From CAZSLI01 sp964607705 (GTDB lineage: Bacteria; Actinomycetota; Coriobacteriia; Anaerosomatales; PHET01), in NCBI GenBank assembly GCA_964607705.1, contig CAZSLI010000004.1, positions 62,001 to 126,000 of the forward strand: 64,000 nt of DNA. Direction: 5' to 3'. Numbering within the stretch: the stretch's first letter is position 1; the number at the start of each line of letters is the position of its first letter. A model generated the notes under the pieces. The model saw nothing but the letters and a program-made list of their open reading frames with translations. It was not told the DNA's origin and did no database searches. A program made the translations under genes and the position numbers. Below are positions 27,978 to 36,399 of the stretch, one piece after another.

Positions 27978-28664
27978 CTACGATGCGGAGGCGACGATGC
28001 CGCAGACGAGTCCGAAGCCGAACGTACGCCGGCGCACGACGCGGAGGCCCGCCTCCTCCACGCAGCGCTCCAAGTCTCGTGCGGTCCCGACCGCCTTGGT
28101 CGAGTCGCGGAGGTAGTCGTACAGTTCCGGCCCCTTGCCGAGGCGGGCGCCCAGCCACGGCAGGATGCGGAAGAAGTAGAACCCCGCAGGCGAATTCAGT
28201 AGCCCCGGCGAGGGGGTACAGAACTCCAGCAGCACCAGCCGCCCGCCCGGTTCCATCCGGTTGGCCAGCGACCGAAGAAGAGCGACCTTGTCGTCCACGT
28301 AGCGGAGGCCGAACGAGATGCTCACCGCCTCAAACGGGCCGCAGGGTTCGGCGGTGGGGTCGGTCAGGTCGGTCACGACTACGTGCAGGTCGACTCCCGC
28401 CTCCTCGGCGCGCACCTGTGCCCGGGCCAGCATGCCGGGCGAGGCGTCGGCGGCCGTCACGAAGGCGCCGCGCAGCGCCTCTTCGACGGCCACCTCACCG
28501 GTGCCTGCCATGGCATCGAGTACCCGCATGCCGACGTCTGGGGCGGCCTCCTCGGCGACCCATCGGCGCCAGCTGCGGTCGAGGCCGGCGCTGAGGATGC
28601 GATTCACCGGGTCGTAGGACTCGGCATTGAGGTCGAACAGGCGCCGCGCCTCGGCAGCCTTCAC
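27978..28664 (-). CDS. menG: UbiE/MenG-type demethylmenaquinone methyltransferase
   Basis: A 228-residue SAM-dependent C-methyltransferase. It starts with the UbiE-like R-x-L-F-D-x-N-A-x-x-Y-D-x-x-N and has the motif I VLDAMAGTGE near residue 50, motif II around FEAVSISFGLRYV and the post-motif LLEFCTPSP. This family methylates demethylmenaquinone or related quinones. The GTG start overlaps the UbiA-family stop as GTGA, so prenylation and methylation steps are translationally coupled. This supports a role in menaquinone synthesis. Other quinone genes are not in the window, so whether the classical or futalosine pathway is used is unknown. Upstream in-frame extension is rejected because of the overlap. 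Confidence 0.9.
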   Translation of the reverse strand: MKAAEARRLFDLNAESYDPVNRILSAGLDRSWRRWVAEEAAPDVGMRVLDAMAGTGEVAVEEALRGAFVTAADASPGMLARAQVRAEEAGVDLHVVVTDLTDPTAEPCGPFEAVSISFGLRYVDDKVALLRSLANRMEPGGRLVLLEFCTPSPGLLNSPAGFYFFRILPWLGARLGKGPELYDYLRDSTKAVGTARDLERCVEEAGLRVVRRRTFGFGLVCGIVASAS

Positions 28665-29560
28665 GGCGACCCCCCGATGAGGCAGGCCGCGAGCACGATG
28701 GCGAACACCACGGCGGGCAGAAGGCTGGCCCGGTTGAAGTAGGCGCCCGCCTGAGCCGGCGTCGGGATTCTTAGGAGCCGCCACGAGGGCCGCAGCATCA
28801 GCACCATGCCCACCGCCATCGAGGCGAACACGTCGGCAAGCGAAAGATGGAGCGCCGGGATCAGCGCGAACGTGAGCGTCGACCCGGCAAAGACGGCACG
28901 GCTGGCGGTCTTGGGGCCGAAGGTCGTCGCGACCGTCGCGAGCCCCACCGCCGAGTCGGCCCGCACGTCAGCGAGGTCGTTGGGGAGGTTGCGGCCGGCG
29001 ATCTCCCACGCGCATAGGAAGCCGAAGAATCCCGCGGCAAGCCAGGTCAACTTGCCGACAGCCACCCAACCTGCGAGCCCGCCGATGCCCACCATCAGCC
29101 CCGAGATGAATGTCTTGGTCCACGTGCGCTTGCGGAGCGCGCAGTATGCGGCCTCGAGCGCCACGCTCGCGCCGAAGAGCGCGACGCACAAGGGATTCAA
29201 AAGCCATCCCGCCACCAAGGCGACCGTGACCAGTGCCCCGACCCAGATCAGTGCGGCCCTGCGACGCAGCACCCCCGCGGCGAGAGGATGCCTCAAGAAC
29301 CCGGTATCCAGGTCGAAGCCCTCGTAGTCGCCCTTGCCCGCCTGAAGTGCCTCAGAGTCACTCCCCTGGTCGAACACGTCGTTGAGCGAGAAGACGGCGA
29401 GATAACCGGAGGCCGCGGCGACGAGGCCGAGCGAGACGGTACGCACCGGAGGGATGCCACGCTGAGCGAGAAGAGCGCCCAGCCCCGGCTGCGCTATCGA
29501 AAGCAGCGCTTGCCGCGTGCGGGAAAGGTCGAAAAGGCCCCGCGCCATCGTTGCGTCCAT
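28661..29560 (-). CDS. UbiA family prenyltransferase (probable menaquinone step)
   Basis: A 299-residue membrane enzyme with about eight hydrophobic segments. The first aspartate motif N-D-V-F-D-Q-G-S-D lies near residue 60 and the second, N-D-L-A-D-V-R-A-D, near residue 200. These bind the Mg-diphosphate of the prenyl donor. It attaches an isoprenoid chain to an aromatic ring. Coupling to the UbiE-type methyltransferase suggests the menaquinone pathway (a MenA or MqnP equivalent). ATG 29560 with a TGGGG upstream gives the natural N-terminus; 78 upstream in-frame codons look non-coding. Tetraprenyl or other acceptors are possible for UbiA proteins, so the exact substrate is left open. Confidence 0.87.
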   Translation of the reverse strand: MDATMARGLFDLSRTRQALLSIAQPGLGALLAQRGIPPVRTVSLGLVAAASGYLAVFSLNDVFDQGSDSEALQAGKGDYEGFDLDTGFLRHPLAAGVLRRRAALIWVGALVTVALVAGWLLNPLCVALFGASVALEAAYCALRKRTWTKTFISGLMVGIGGLAGWVAVGKLTWLAAGFFGFLCAWEIAGRNLPNDLADVRADSAVGLATVATTFGPKTASRAVFAGSTLTFALIPALHLSLADVFASMAVGMVLMLRPSWRLLRIPTPAQAGAYFNRASLLPAVVFAIVLAACLIGGSP

Positions 29561-29724
29561 GTGCGTGCCCCATGCGATTCGAGAGTGCCGCGAGGCCTCG
29601 AGCCACGTCGCGGCTGTCTCCCAATAGTCCCCATCGGACCGCAGACACCAAACCTGCCGAAGACCTCGCCAGCGGGCACAATCCGCTAGACTGGCACGAC
29701 CCCGACCCGGACGGAACCGCCCCA

Positions 29725-29964
29725 GTGGCCGATGACGACAAAGAGACCCTGCAGCGCTTCGTGGATTCGCTCTTCCGCGATGCGAAGCACGCAAGCCGGC
29801 TCGATGCGATCCTGAGGGCCGAGGCGCTCGACGTTCCCGAGGAGCTCCGCGGCATCATCGAGTTACTCCCGCCCGGGCACTTCACGAGGCAGAGACTCTG
29901 CGACCAGCTGAACTCGGCATTGAAAGGCCACGGCTGGAACAGCCAGTACGGAACCGTCGAGTAG
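29725..29964 (+). CDS. Small conserved-looking hypothetical protein
   Basis: A 79-residue soluble acidic protein, mostly helical, with no recognised domain. The C-terminal stretch has a patterned look (P-P-G-H-F-T-R-Q-R-L, then LNSALKGHGW and Y-G-T-V-E). The start is uncertain: GTG 29725 follows a GGACGGA at suitable spacing, while the open frame continues upstream without a good start, against the N-terminus of the UbiA gene on the other strand. Coding character from about 29730 on is convincing because hydrophobic residues are regularly spaced. It is divergent from the quinone genes. Confidence 0.6.
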   Translation: MADDDKETLQRFVDSLFRDAKHASRLDAILRAEALDVPEELRGIIELLPPGHFTRQRLCDQLNSALKGHGWNSQYGTVE

Positions 29965-30018
29965 CCGCCGAGTGCGCCGGCTTCGCGGCCGGCTCGATCG
30001 CCGCGGGCGCAGGCGAAA

Positions 30019-31068
30019 CTACAGAGTCGCCATCTGCACGTTCGAGAAGTTCCTCTTGTAGAACTGAGCGTACTCGACCTTGCGCTCGAGGGCGCCGATG
30101 ACGCCGTGCGCGAAGTTCACCTTCTCGAACTTCTGGGCGCTTCCGAGACCACCCGGCGAGAACACGTTCACTTCCATCAGCTTGTCGCCGACGATGTCGA
30201 GGCCGACAAGGAACATCCCGTCGGCAACGAGCTTCGGCCGGACTATCTCGGCGATGCGAAGTTCACGCTCGGTTATCTCGGCGGGGGCGATGATCCCTCC
30301 CGCGTGGACGTTGCTCCTGATGTCGTCGCCTTGGCGGATGCGTCGGAAAGCAGCGAACTTGCCCTTATAGCGAAGCGGGCGGCCGTTCATCATGAAGAGC
30401 CGCGTGTCACCGTGCTCGGCCTCTTCGAGGTATTCCTGCGCGATGACGTAGCCGTCGCGGGTGAGAGCGTCGATCATCTGGTTCATGTTCTTGGTCGAGG
30501 CATGGTCGACGAGGAAGACGCCCTTGCCACCTGAGCCCTGGAGCGGCTTGAGAACGGCTCGGCCGCCCTCTTCCTTCACGAACTCCTTGATCTCATCGCG
30601 GTCGCGCGTGATGAGCGTCCGCGGACGGACTTCCTCGGGGAAGAGCTGGAAGTACATCTTGTTCATAGCCTTGCCCAGGCCGTTAGGATCGTTGAGCACG
30701 ATCACGCCGTTGCGCAGCGCGATGCGGCCGAAGTCGATCCCCGAGTTCTGCATCCAGGGCTTGTCGACGTCCTGGCTGGGGTCGTTGCGCAGCATGAGGA
30801 CGTCGAGGTCATCGACGGTGATGCGTCGCGTGCGTGCGCTCTTGCCCTGCAACCCGTTGAGATACGCGGAGCCCGCGTTGGCGGCGTACTTGTCCTTCGG
30901 GGCGTGCTTGGCGCGCGCTCGCACCTTCTCGTCGGGGTCGTATGCGAAGTCCCCCGGCGTCATCAGCCACGCCTCATGCCCGCGATTAATCGCGGCCATG
31001 GCCATACGCGTGGTCGTGTAGCCGGGCTGTTCAGTGGCGATGTCGTTGACGACGAATCCGATCTTCAC
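30019..31068 (-). CDS. Glutathione synthetase-like ATP-grasp ligase
   Basis: A 349-residue ATP-grasp enzyme resembling prokaryotic glutathione synthetase GshB. It has the N-terminal I-G-F-V-V-N-D substrate domain, then the ATP-grasp part with V-L-K-P-L-x-G-S-G-G-K-G-V-F, the QEYLEEAEHGDTRLF block and the metal-binding MEVNVFSPGGL. The GTG at 31068 (GGAAAGG upstream) is preferred to earlier codons. GshB-like genes beside N-formylglutamate-amidohydrolase-like genes recur in bacteria that do not make glutathione, so a different gamma-glutamyl or peptide product is possible. No gshA is visible. A hairpin terminator separates it from the upstream amidohydrolase gene. Confidence 0.88.
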   Translation of the reverse strand: MKIGFVVNDIATEQPGYTTTRMAMAAINRGHEAWLMTPGDFAYDPDEKVRARAKHAPKDKYAANAGSAYLNGLQGKSARTRRITVDDLDVLMLRNDPSQDVDKPWMQNSGIDFGRIALRNGVIVLNDPNGLGKAMNKMYFQLFPEEVRPRTLITRDRDEIKEFVKEEGGRAVLKPLQGSGGKGVFLVDHASTKNMNQMIDALTRDGYVIAQEYLEEAEHGDTRLFMMNGRPLRYKGKFAAFRRIRQGDDIRSNVHAGGIIAPAEITERELRIAEIVRPKLVADGMFLVGLDIVGDKLMEVNVFSPGGLGSAQKFEKVNFAHGVIGALERKVEYAQFYKRNFSNVQMATL

Positions 31069-31146
31069 GACCGCGTTGATCCTTTCCAACAGCGCGAGCA
31101 GCGCGCTTCGAGCCACAGGCGGGCGCCTGGAGCCGGACTAGTATGA

Positions 31147-31167
31147 ACCCCACCCGCCGGGTGGGGT
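31147..31167 (-). terminator. Hairpin between the amidohydrolase and ATP-grasp genes
   Basis: A 9-bp perfect stem (ACCCCACCC with GGGTGGGGT) and a 3-base loop, located about 30 bases after the amidohydrolase stop on the minus strand. It may end or attenuate that transcript. Confidence 0.55.
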
Positions 31168-31197
31168 AGAGGATTTCACAGAGAACTTACGAAGTCC

Positions 31198-31998
31198 CTA
31201 GCGCACCCTTGCGAGCGCCTCGCCAAGCGGAGCGCGGAGTCCGCACATAGCTTCACGAATCCGGCGAACGGCGGCCTCATCGGCGGCCCCTGTCCACTCA
31301 TCCATATAGGTCTTCTTGAACTCGATCGCGATCGCGCACCCCTGCTCGGGGAACGTGTCGCTGACCCAGTGGGCGAAGTGTCCGCCGCCGAACTTCACGT
31401 TCTCCCGCACGTCGAACCCCGCCGAGGACATGCCCCCCATGAACGCCTCGACCACAGGCGCCCACCTTTCGCGGTCCAGACGGCGCGTGCCCACGTTGAT
31501 CTCGGGGTTCTCGGCAGGGTCTGCGGGGATCGCGGACGGTCCCTCGCGCCGGTGGTTGTAGCTATGGATATCGAGTACGAGGAACCGCTCGGACCGCTCG
31601 GCGAGGCGCGAGAGTTCGTCGAACATCGCTGCATAGAAGGCATCGTAGACGGCTCGTGAGACCCGGTCTTCGGCGTCGGGCAACTCGCCCTGCCAGACGT
31701 CGAGGTCCCACGCATCCTTCGGTCCTTGGTAGACCGCGCGGAACCGCGGGCGATTGAGGTCGACCTCGAACCGGCTTCGCAGCACCCGGACCAAGCGCAT
31801 GCCCTCGGGTACCGTCGCCTCGGTGAACGGGTCTTCCTCCCGCAGGCGCTCCTCGGCAGTCAGCGCGAACCGCGGTTCGAGTCCCGGTCGCAGGTCGTGT
31901 CCTGCGTGGACGGCTACCGCGATGACGGGCTCATGCCAGTCGCCGTCGCGGACCACCGCCAGCGGCGCGCCGCCCGCCTCGATGATGCGTTCGCTCAC
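31198..31998 (-). CDS. N-formylglutamate amidohydrolase-like protein
   Basis: A 266-residue member of the N-formylglutamate amidohydrolase (FGase/HutG) superfamily. Seen motifs are A-V-H-A-G-H-D near residue 28, an L-D-I-H-S-Y-N-H-R block in the middle and GGGHFAHWV later, with charged residues suited to zinc binding. The family hydrolyses N-formyl- or other N-acyl-glutamates. No histidine degradation genes are near, so a standard Hut role is unlikely. The start is the GTG at 31998, whose codon overlaps the methyltransferase stop as GTGA; a longer form reaching 32028 would overlap more. The downstream ATP-grasp gene is a recurrent partner of this family. Confidence 0.84.
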   Translation of the reverse strand: MSERIIEAGGAPLAVVRDGDWHEPVIAVAVHAGHDLRPGLEPRFALTAEERLREEDPFTEATVPEGMRLVRVLRSRFEVDLNRPRFRAVYQGPKDAWDLDVWQGELPDAEDRVSRAVYDAFYAAMFDELSRLAERSERFLVLDIHSYNHRREGPSAIPADPAENPEINVGTRRLDRERWAPVVEAFMGGMSSAGFDVRENVKFGGGHFAHWVSDTFPEQGCAIAIEFKKTYMDEWTGAADEAAVRRIREAMCGLRAPLGEALARVR

Positions 31999-32570
31999 GG
32001 GCGCCGGCCCGTGATCAACCAGTGCCACGGCAGGCCCTCATGGACGGTCACATCGCCGAACCCGATGCTGCCGATGAGATCGGCCGCTTCCTCGGCAGCG
32101 ATGCGGAACTCCAGCGGCGGCCCCTTCGGCGTTTCGATGGGCGCCCAGTCGACCACGAGAAGTTGGCCTCCCGGGCGAAGTATCCGCAGCGCCTCCGCGT
32201 AGATGCGTTCCGGTTCCTCAAGCTCGTGGTGAAGCGAGACCATCAGGGCGAGGTCGGCCAACTCGTCTTGAAGCGGTATGCAGCACTCTGTGCTCAAGAC
32301 CGGCACGAGTCGGCCGCTTTGCGTCTCCGTGCGATTGTCCCGCATCCAGTCGATCATCACCGGCTCACTATCGACCGCATAGACGGTGGCTTGGGGCGCG
32401 AACTCGGCGAACTTGGACGCGAAGAGGCCGGTGCCCGCGCCGATGTCCACCACGACTCCCGGGCCAGGCTCACCCAATGCGTCCCACATCACCTCGGGGA
32501 TAAGCGTGTCGAACCGCCCGAGGTCGTTGAGCTTCTCCAGCTTGGCCGGGTCGAACTTGGCGTCAGGCAT
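31995..32570 (-). CDS. Class I SAM-dependent methyltransferase
   Basis: A 191-residue Rossmann-fold methyltransferase. Motif I is VVDIGAGTGLFA around residues 40-51, followed by an acidic residue in the VYAVDSEPV strand, motif II near DLALMVSLHH and the LRPGG turn. The substrate is unknown; the layout is like UbiE/arsenite-methyltransferase-type small-molecule enzymes. It overlaps nhaA at its start by 8 bases and the amidohydrolase at its end by 4, giving a coupled chain nhaA, methyltransferase, amidohydrolase. That chain may simply be a compact operon without shared function. Confidence 0.88.
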   Translation of the reverse strand: MPDAKFDPAKLEKLNDLGRFDTLIPEVMWDALGEPGPGVVVDIGAGTGLFASKFAEFAPQATVYAVDSEPVMIDWMRDNRTETQSGRLVPVLSTECCIPLQDELADLALMVSLHHELEEPERIYAEALRILRPGGQLLVVDWAPIETPKGPPLEFRIAAEEAADLIGSIGFGDVTVHEGLPWHWLITGRRP

Positions 32571-33918
32571 CGGGTCTCCCCGTCTCTACAGCGGGCACGG
32601 TCCGCAGCAGCACGTAGCCGAGCATGCCTGCGAACAGCGAACCCGCAAGGATCGCCGCCTTGGACTCGACGGCGAGGTCGCTCGTGGGTCCGAATGCCAG
32701 GTTCGAGATGAACAGCGACATCGTAAAGCCCACCCCGCCCACCACCCCGACACCGATCACGTGTCGCCACGTGACGCTATCGGGCAGCGTCGCCAGTCGC
32801 AGGCGCACGGCGATCCACGATGCCCCGGCGATACCGATGGGCTTTCCCACCAGCAGGCCGAGGATGACGCCGAGCGCGAGCGGCGAATGGAGCCCGGCGC
32901 CATCACCCACCAGTCGCACGCCAGCGTTGGCCAGCGCGAAGAGCGGCAGCACGAAGAACGTGGTAAAGGGGTGAAGGGCGAACTCGAGACGCTGCAGTGG
33001 CGCGATGGTGGACACCGCAGTCTGCGCGAGTCCGCGCGCGAGGCGCTGTGGCTCGTCATCGGAAAGCGTGTGCGCGCCCGGCACCGCCACCTGGTCGATC
33101 CGCCGGATGGTCTCTCGGCTGATCTCCGTGCACGTCTGAGGTGAGATGCGAGCCAGCGTCGGCACCGTCATGGCGGCGATGACGCCGGCGATCGTCGCGT
33201 GGACGCCTGAGTTGAGGATGCAGAACCACAGCACCGCCGCTCCGGCGAGGTATGCCAGCGGCTCTTGGACCCGCCGGAGATTCATCAGCACCAGAACAGC
33301 CAGGGGAACAAGACCCGCGGCGAGCCACTCCCACCGGATGTCGGTGGTATAGAACAACGCGATCACGAGGATCGCGCCGATGTCATCGGCTATGGCAAGC
33401 GCGGTGAGGAAGACCTTGAGCGCCGTCGGCAAACGCGAGCCCAGTACCGCGAGCACCCCGAGCGCGAATGCGATGTCGGTGGCCATGGGGATCCCCCAGC
33501 CGCCCGCGGCCGGACCGCCCGCGTTGACTGCCGCGTAGATCGCCGCAGGCATGAGCATGCCGCCAAGCGCCGCCAACACCGGCAGGGCGGCGCCGCGCAT
33601 GGTCGACAGCTCGCCGACCACGAACTCGCGCTTGATCTCGAGGCCGACAACGAAGAAGAAGACGGCCATGAGCCCGTCGTCGACCCAGTGCTTCAGCGAT
33701 TGCTCGAACTCGACCGGGCCGAACGTGAAGCCGGCCTGCATGTGCCAGAACGCGTCGAAGCCGGTCTGCCACGGGCTGTTCGCGATGACGAGTGCGATGA
33801 TCGTGGCGATTCCGAGAACGGCGACGCCCGCGAGCTCTCCGTGAGCGAACTGCGCGATGCCCCCTGAGGAGACGTCGCTGCGCGAGTCCTCGGCAGGGCA
33901 CTCGGTCTCGAGAGCCAT
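32563..33918 (-). CDS. nhaA: Na+/H+ antiporter NhaA
   Basis: A 451-residue sodium/proton antiporter of the NhaA family with about twelve membrane helices. Key signatures are the A-D-D-I-G-A-I-L-V segment with the two ion-binding aspartates, the early FWHMQAGFTFG and VNDGLM-like WVDDGLMAVFFFVVGLEIKRE block, and GWGIPMATDIAFALGV. It exports Na+ for pH and salt homeostasis. An extended C-terminus reaches about 60 residues past the last core motif. GAGAGGAT precedes the ATG at 33918, and the upstream extension overlapping the GNAT stop is rejected. In an organism with a V-type ATPase, sodium handling may be of extra weight; this is inferred. Confidence 0.96.
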   Translation of the reverse strand: MALETECPAEDSRSDVSSGGIAQFAHGELAGVAVLGIATIIALVIANSPWQTGFDAFWHMQAGFTFGPVEFEQSLKHWVDDGLMAVFFFVVGLEIKREFVVGELSTMRGAALPVLAALGGMLMPAAIYAAVNAGGPAAGGWGIPMATDIAFALGVLAVLGSRLPTALKVFLTALAIADDIGAILVIALFYTTDIRWEWLAAGLVPLAVLVLMNLRRVQEPLAYLAGAAVLWFCILNSGVHATIAGVIAAMTVPTLARISPQTCTEISRETIRRIDQVAVPGAHTLSDDEPQRLARGLAQTAVSTIAPLQRLEFALHPFTTFFVLPLFALANAGVRLVGDGAGLHSPLALGVILGLLVGKPIGIAGASWIAVRLRLATLPDSVTWRHVIGVGVVGGVGFTMSLFISNLAFGPTSDLAVESKAAILAGSLFAGMLGYVLLRTVPAVETGRPDA

Positions 33919-33928
33919 CGCTATCCTC

Positions 33929-34426
33929 TCATCCGAGGACGAGTTCCATGATGACCACATCGAGCCAGCGGTCGAACTTGCGGCCACACTCGCGGATGGT
34001 TCCCACTCGCTGGAAACCGGCGCGCTCGGTCATCTTGATGCTCGCGAAGTTCCCGCCGACTATCTGGCTGAGCAGCACGTGGTGTCCCACCTCGCGGGCT
34101 GCTTCGATCACGCGGTCGAGCAGGCGCCCTCCGAGGCCCTTGCCCACAGTGCCGTGATCCAAGTAGACGGCCACCTCACACGTGTGCCGCCAGGCGGGCC
34201 GCTCGCGGTAGGGCGAGAGCGCCGCCCAGCCGATGACCTCGGAGCCCGACTCGGCGACGAAGACCGGGTGCGCATCCGTTCGCGCGCGAAGCCACTCGAC
34301 GCGGTCTTCGGGCGACTTCTCGGCGGTGTCGAAGGTCGCTGTCGAGGTCAGGATGTAGTGGTTGTAGATGCGGGCGATCGCAGCCGCGTCCGATTCGATT
34401 GCAGGTCGGATGATGATGTCGGACAT
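33929..34426 (-). CDS. GNAT family N-acetyltransferase (phosphinothricin/methionine sulfone acetyltransferase-like)
   Basis: A 165-residue acetyltransferase. It starts with IRPAIESDAAAIARIYNHY and has the typical T-A-T-F-D-T block, the acetyl-CoA loop in G-K-G-L-G-G-R-L-L and the late A-G-F-x-R-V-G-T motif of the Pat/YncA (MnaT) group. These acetylate the amino group of phosphinothricin, methionine sulfone or similar compounds; the natural substrate may be an amino-acid analogue. It ends 10 bases before nhaA on the same strand. The sequence upstream contains the 6C-like RNA on the other strand. Confidence 0.92.
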   Translation of the reverse strand: MSDIIIRPAIESDAAAIARIYNHYILTSTATFDTAEKSPEDRVEWLRARTDAHPVFVAESGSEVIGWAALSPYRERPAWRHTCEVAVYLDHGTVGKGLGGRLLDRVIEAAREVGHHVLLSQIVGGNFASIKMTERAGFQRVGTIRECGRKFDRWLDVVIMELVLG

Positions 34427-34534
34427 GTGCGTAGGTCAGTCCCCTCGGCCTGAAGATCCCTGCAGTGGTCGCGCCTCCAAATCATACTTCGCAACTCCGA
34501 ATGTGGCACACGCGTTGCTATTTGGTTTGCAGAG

Positions 34535-34690
34535 TGCGGCGACCCGCCTTCCCCTCCCCCCTCGGGCGGGGCGCGCCCCTCGAACATACAGAACGCGCCT
34601 CCCCCTCAGGCGCGTTCTGGCTTTCCGGGACGTCCCCCCGCCCCGGAAATATGAGAAGGCCCGCCTCCCCCCAGGCGGGCCTTCTTCGTA
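34535..34690 (+). ncRNA. 6C-like small RNA with four C-rich hairpin loops
   Basis: Four stem-loops lie in series in the gap between the GNAT and pstB genes. Stems are 34543-34548/34665-type pairing GGCGGG at 34565-34570 (6 bp), 34590-34600/34608-34618 (11 bp), 34622-34629/34642-34649 (8 bp) and 34654-34666/34673-34685 (13 bp). Their plus-strand loops carry CCCCTCCCCCC, CCCCCTC, CCCCCC and CCCCCC. Actinobacterial 6C RNA is defined by hairpins with loops of six or more cytosines, and the last hairpin can also act as the terminator. Canonical 6C RNAs have two such hairpins; this one has four. C-rich loops of this kind pair with Shine-Dalgarno sequences in other sRNAs. Strand is taken from the C-rich side; the promoter was not pinned down. 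Confidence 0.62.
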
Positions 34691-34732
34691 TCCGTCCGAC
34701 AAGCTGCCGAGAAACCCGGTGACGCTCTCCGC

Positions 34733-35533
34733 CTAGCCGAAGCGCCCGGTGATGTAGGCCTCTGTGCGCTTGTCCTGAGGGTTGGTGAACATGGTCTTAG
34801 TCTCGCCCATCTCGACGAGCCCGGCGGGTCGCTCCATGGACTCGCGGAGCATGAACGCGGTCTGGTCGGATATGCGCGCCGCTTGCTGCATGTTGTGAGT
34901 GACGATCACGATGGTGACATCGGGTGCGAGCTCGGCGATGGTGTCTTCCACCTGCTGCGTCGAGATCGGGTCGAGCGCCGAGGCCGGCTCGTCCATAAGC
35001 AGGACTTCGGGGCGCGTCGCGAGCGCTCGCGCGATGCAGAGGCGCTGCTGCTGCCCGCCGGACAGCTCGAACGCGTGCTTCTTGAGCGAGTTCTTCACTT
35101 CGTCCCACAGCGCCGCGCGTTCGAGTGACGTGCGCACGAGCGCGTCGAGCTCTGCCCGGTTGCGGATGCCCTGGGTCCGGGGGCCATACGCCACGTTGTC
35201 GAAGATCGTCATGGGAAACGGGTTGGGCCGCTGGAACACCATTCCCACACTCATCCGCAGGTCGACCGGGTCGACCTCTCGGCTGTAGATGTCGGCACCG
35301 TCGAGCATGAGCTTCCCGCCGACCGTGACATTGCCGATCTCGTCGTTCATCCGGTTGAGACACCGCAGAAGCGTCGACTTGCCGCACCCCGAGGGGCCGA
35401 TGAGAGCCGTCACTGACTTCGCCGGTATCTGCATGCTCACGCCGGCGATCGCCGTCTCCTTGCCGTACGTCACCGAGACGTCGCGGAGGTCGAATCGCCC
35501 CGAAGCGCTTTGGGCCACGGACTGGGTCACCAT
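34733..35533 (-). CDS. pstB: Phosphate ABC transporter ATPase PstB
   Basis: A 266-residue ABC ATPase. Walker A is G-P-S-G-C-G-K-S-T, the signature LSGGQQQR, Walker [10 protein letters not shown] with the switch His in [10 protein letters not shown]. The N-R-M-N-D segment after Walker A and the final EAYITGRFG are characteristic of PstB. It powers phosphate uptake with PstC and PstA. AAGGAG precedes the ATG at 35533, which lies inside the pstA stop region (7-base overlap). An upstream in-frame stretch is not part of the gene. No phoU follows within the visible cluster; the next downstream element is the RNA gene on the other strand. Confidence 0.97.
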   Translation of the reverse strand: MVTQSVAQSASGRFDLRDVSVTYGKETAIAGVSMQIPAKSVTALIGPSGCGKSTLLRCLNRMNDEIGNVTVGGKLMLDGADIYSREVDPVDLRMSVGMVFQRPNPFPMTIFDNVAYGPRTQGIRNRAELDALVRTSLERAALWDEVKNSLKKHAFELSGGQQQRLCIARALATRPEVLLMDEPASALDPISTQQVEDTIAELAPDVTIVIVTHNMQQAARISDQTAFMLRESMERPAGLVEMGETKTMFTNPQDKRTEAYITGRFG

Positions 35534-36399
35534 CGGATCTTGCTCCTTTGCCGAGAACGCCATGCGGCGGCGGCGACACCTACGGCGGTGACGCCTGCGA
35601 CGAGTACGAGGGCGGTGCCCCACACGACGTGGGGAGCCGGCTTAACGGCCTGCGTGGCCATGATGTAGAGGTGGTACGGCAGCGCCATCGTCCGGTCGAA
35701 AGGCGTCCGCGGCAGCGGCGCCGAAAACGCGGCGGCCGTCATGAGGATGGGTGCTGTCTCGCCCGCCGCACGCGACAGGCCGAGGATGGCGCCGGTGACG
35801 ATGCCGGGGGCCGCGGCGGGCAGGACCACGCGCGTCACGGTACGCAGGCGCGTCGCGCCCAGCGCGAGGGACGCCTGCCGCAGGTCGCTCGGGACCTGGC
35901 GTAGCGACTCCTCGGTGGAGGTGATGATGATCGGCAGCGTGAGACACGCGAGCGTGAGCGAGCCGGCCAGCAATGACTGGTTGAACTTCATCGCCATGAC
36001 GAAGACCGCGAGGCCGAACAGCCCGTACACGATCGAAGGCACGCCGGCCATGTTCGCGATCGAGAGTCGGATGACGCGGGTCACGGGGCCCCGGGTGGCG
36101 TACTCGGCGAGGTAGATGCCAGTGCCGACGCCGATGGGGATGGCAAACGCCGCCGTGCCGACGACCAGCCAGAACGTGCCGACGATCGCGGGCCAGATAC
36201 CGCCAGCGGTCATCTGCTCGCGTGGCATCGCGAAGATGAACTCCGCCGAGATGCTCGGTGCGCCCTTCCAGATGATCATGCCGAGGATGGCCAAGGTGAG
36301 GCCCATGGTCCCGAACAGGCAGACCCCCGTGATGAGCTTCATCCCGGTCTCGATCGCACGGGCGCGCACAACGCGCGGGTTGCGCCTCATCGGCGCCAC
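35527..36399 (-). CDS. pstA: Phosphate ABC transporter permease PstA
   Basis: A 290-residue permease with six membrane segments. The binding-protein-dependent transport signature lies in the E-E-S-L-R-x-V-P-x-x-L-R-x-A-S-x-A-L-G-A-T block near residue 175, and [16 protein letters not shown] is the PstA/PstC-typical loop. It pairs with PstC to form the channel. It overlaps pstC by 13 bases and pstB by 7, so the permease and ATPase genes are tightly coupled. Confidence 0.96.
   Translation of the reverse strand: MAPMRRNPRVVRARAIETGMKLITGVCLFGTMGLTLAILGMIIWKGAPSISAEFIFAMPREQMTAGGIWPAIVGTFWLVVGTAAFAIPIGVGTGIYLAEYATRGPVTRVIRLSIANMAGVPSIVYGLFGLAVFVMAMKFNQSLLAGSLTLACLTLPIIITSTEESLRQVPSDLRQASLALGATRLRTVTRVVLPAAAPGIVTGAILGLSRAAGETAPILMTAAAFSAPLPRTPFDRTMALPYHLYIMATQAVKPAPHVVWGTALVLVAGVTAVGVAAAAWRSRQRSKIRW

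Noticed and set aside
34427..34732. Protein-coding frames in the gap before pstB
   Set aside because: Frames here are short and cross the stacked hairpins; RNA structure explains the sequence better.
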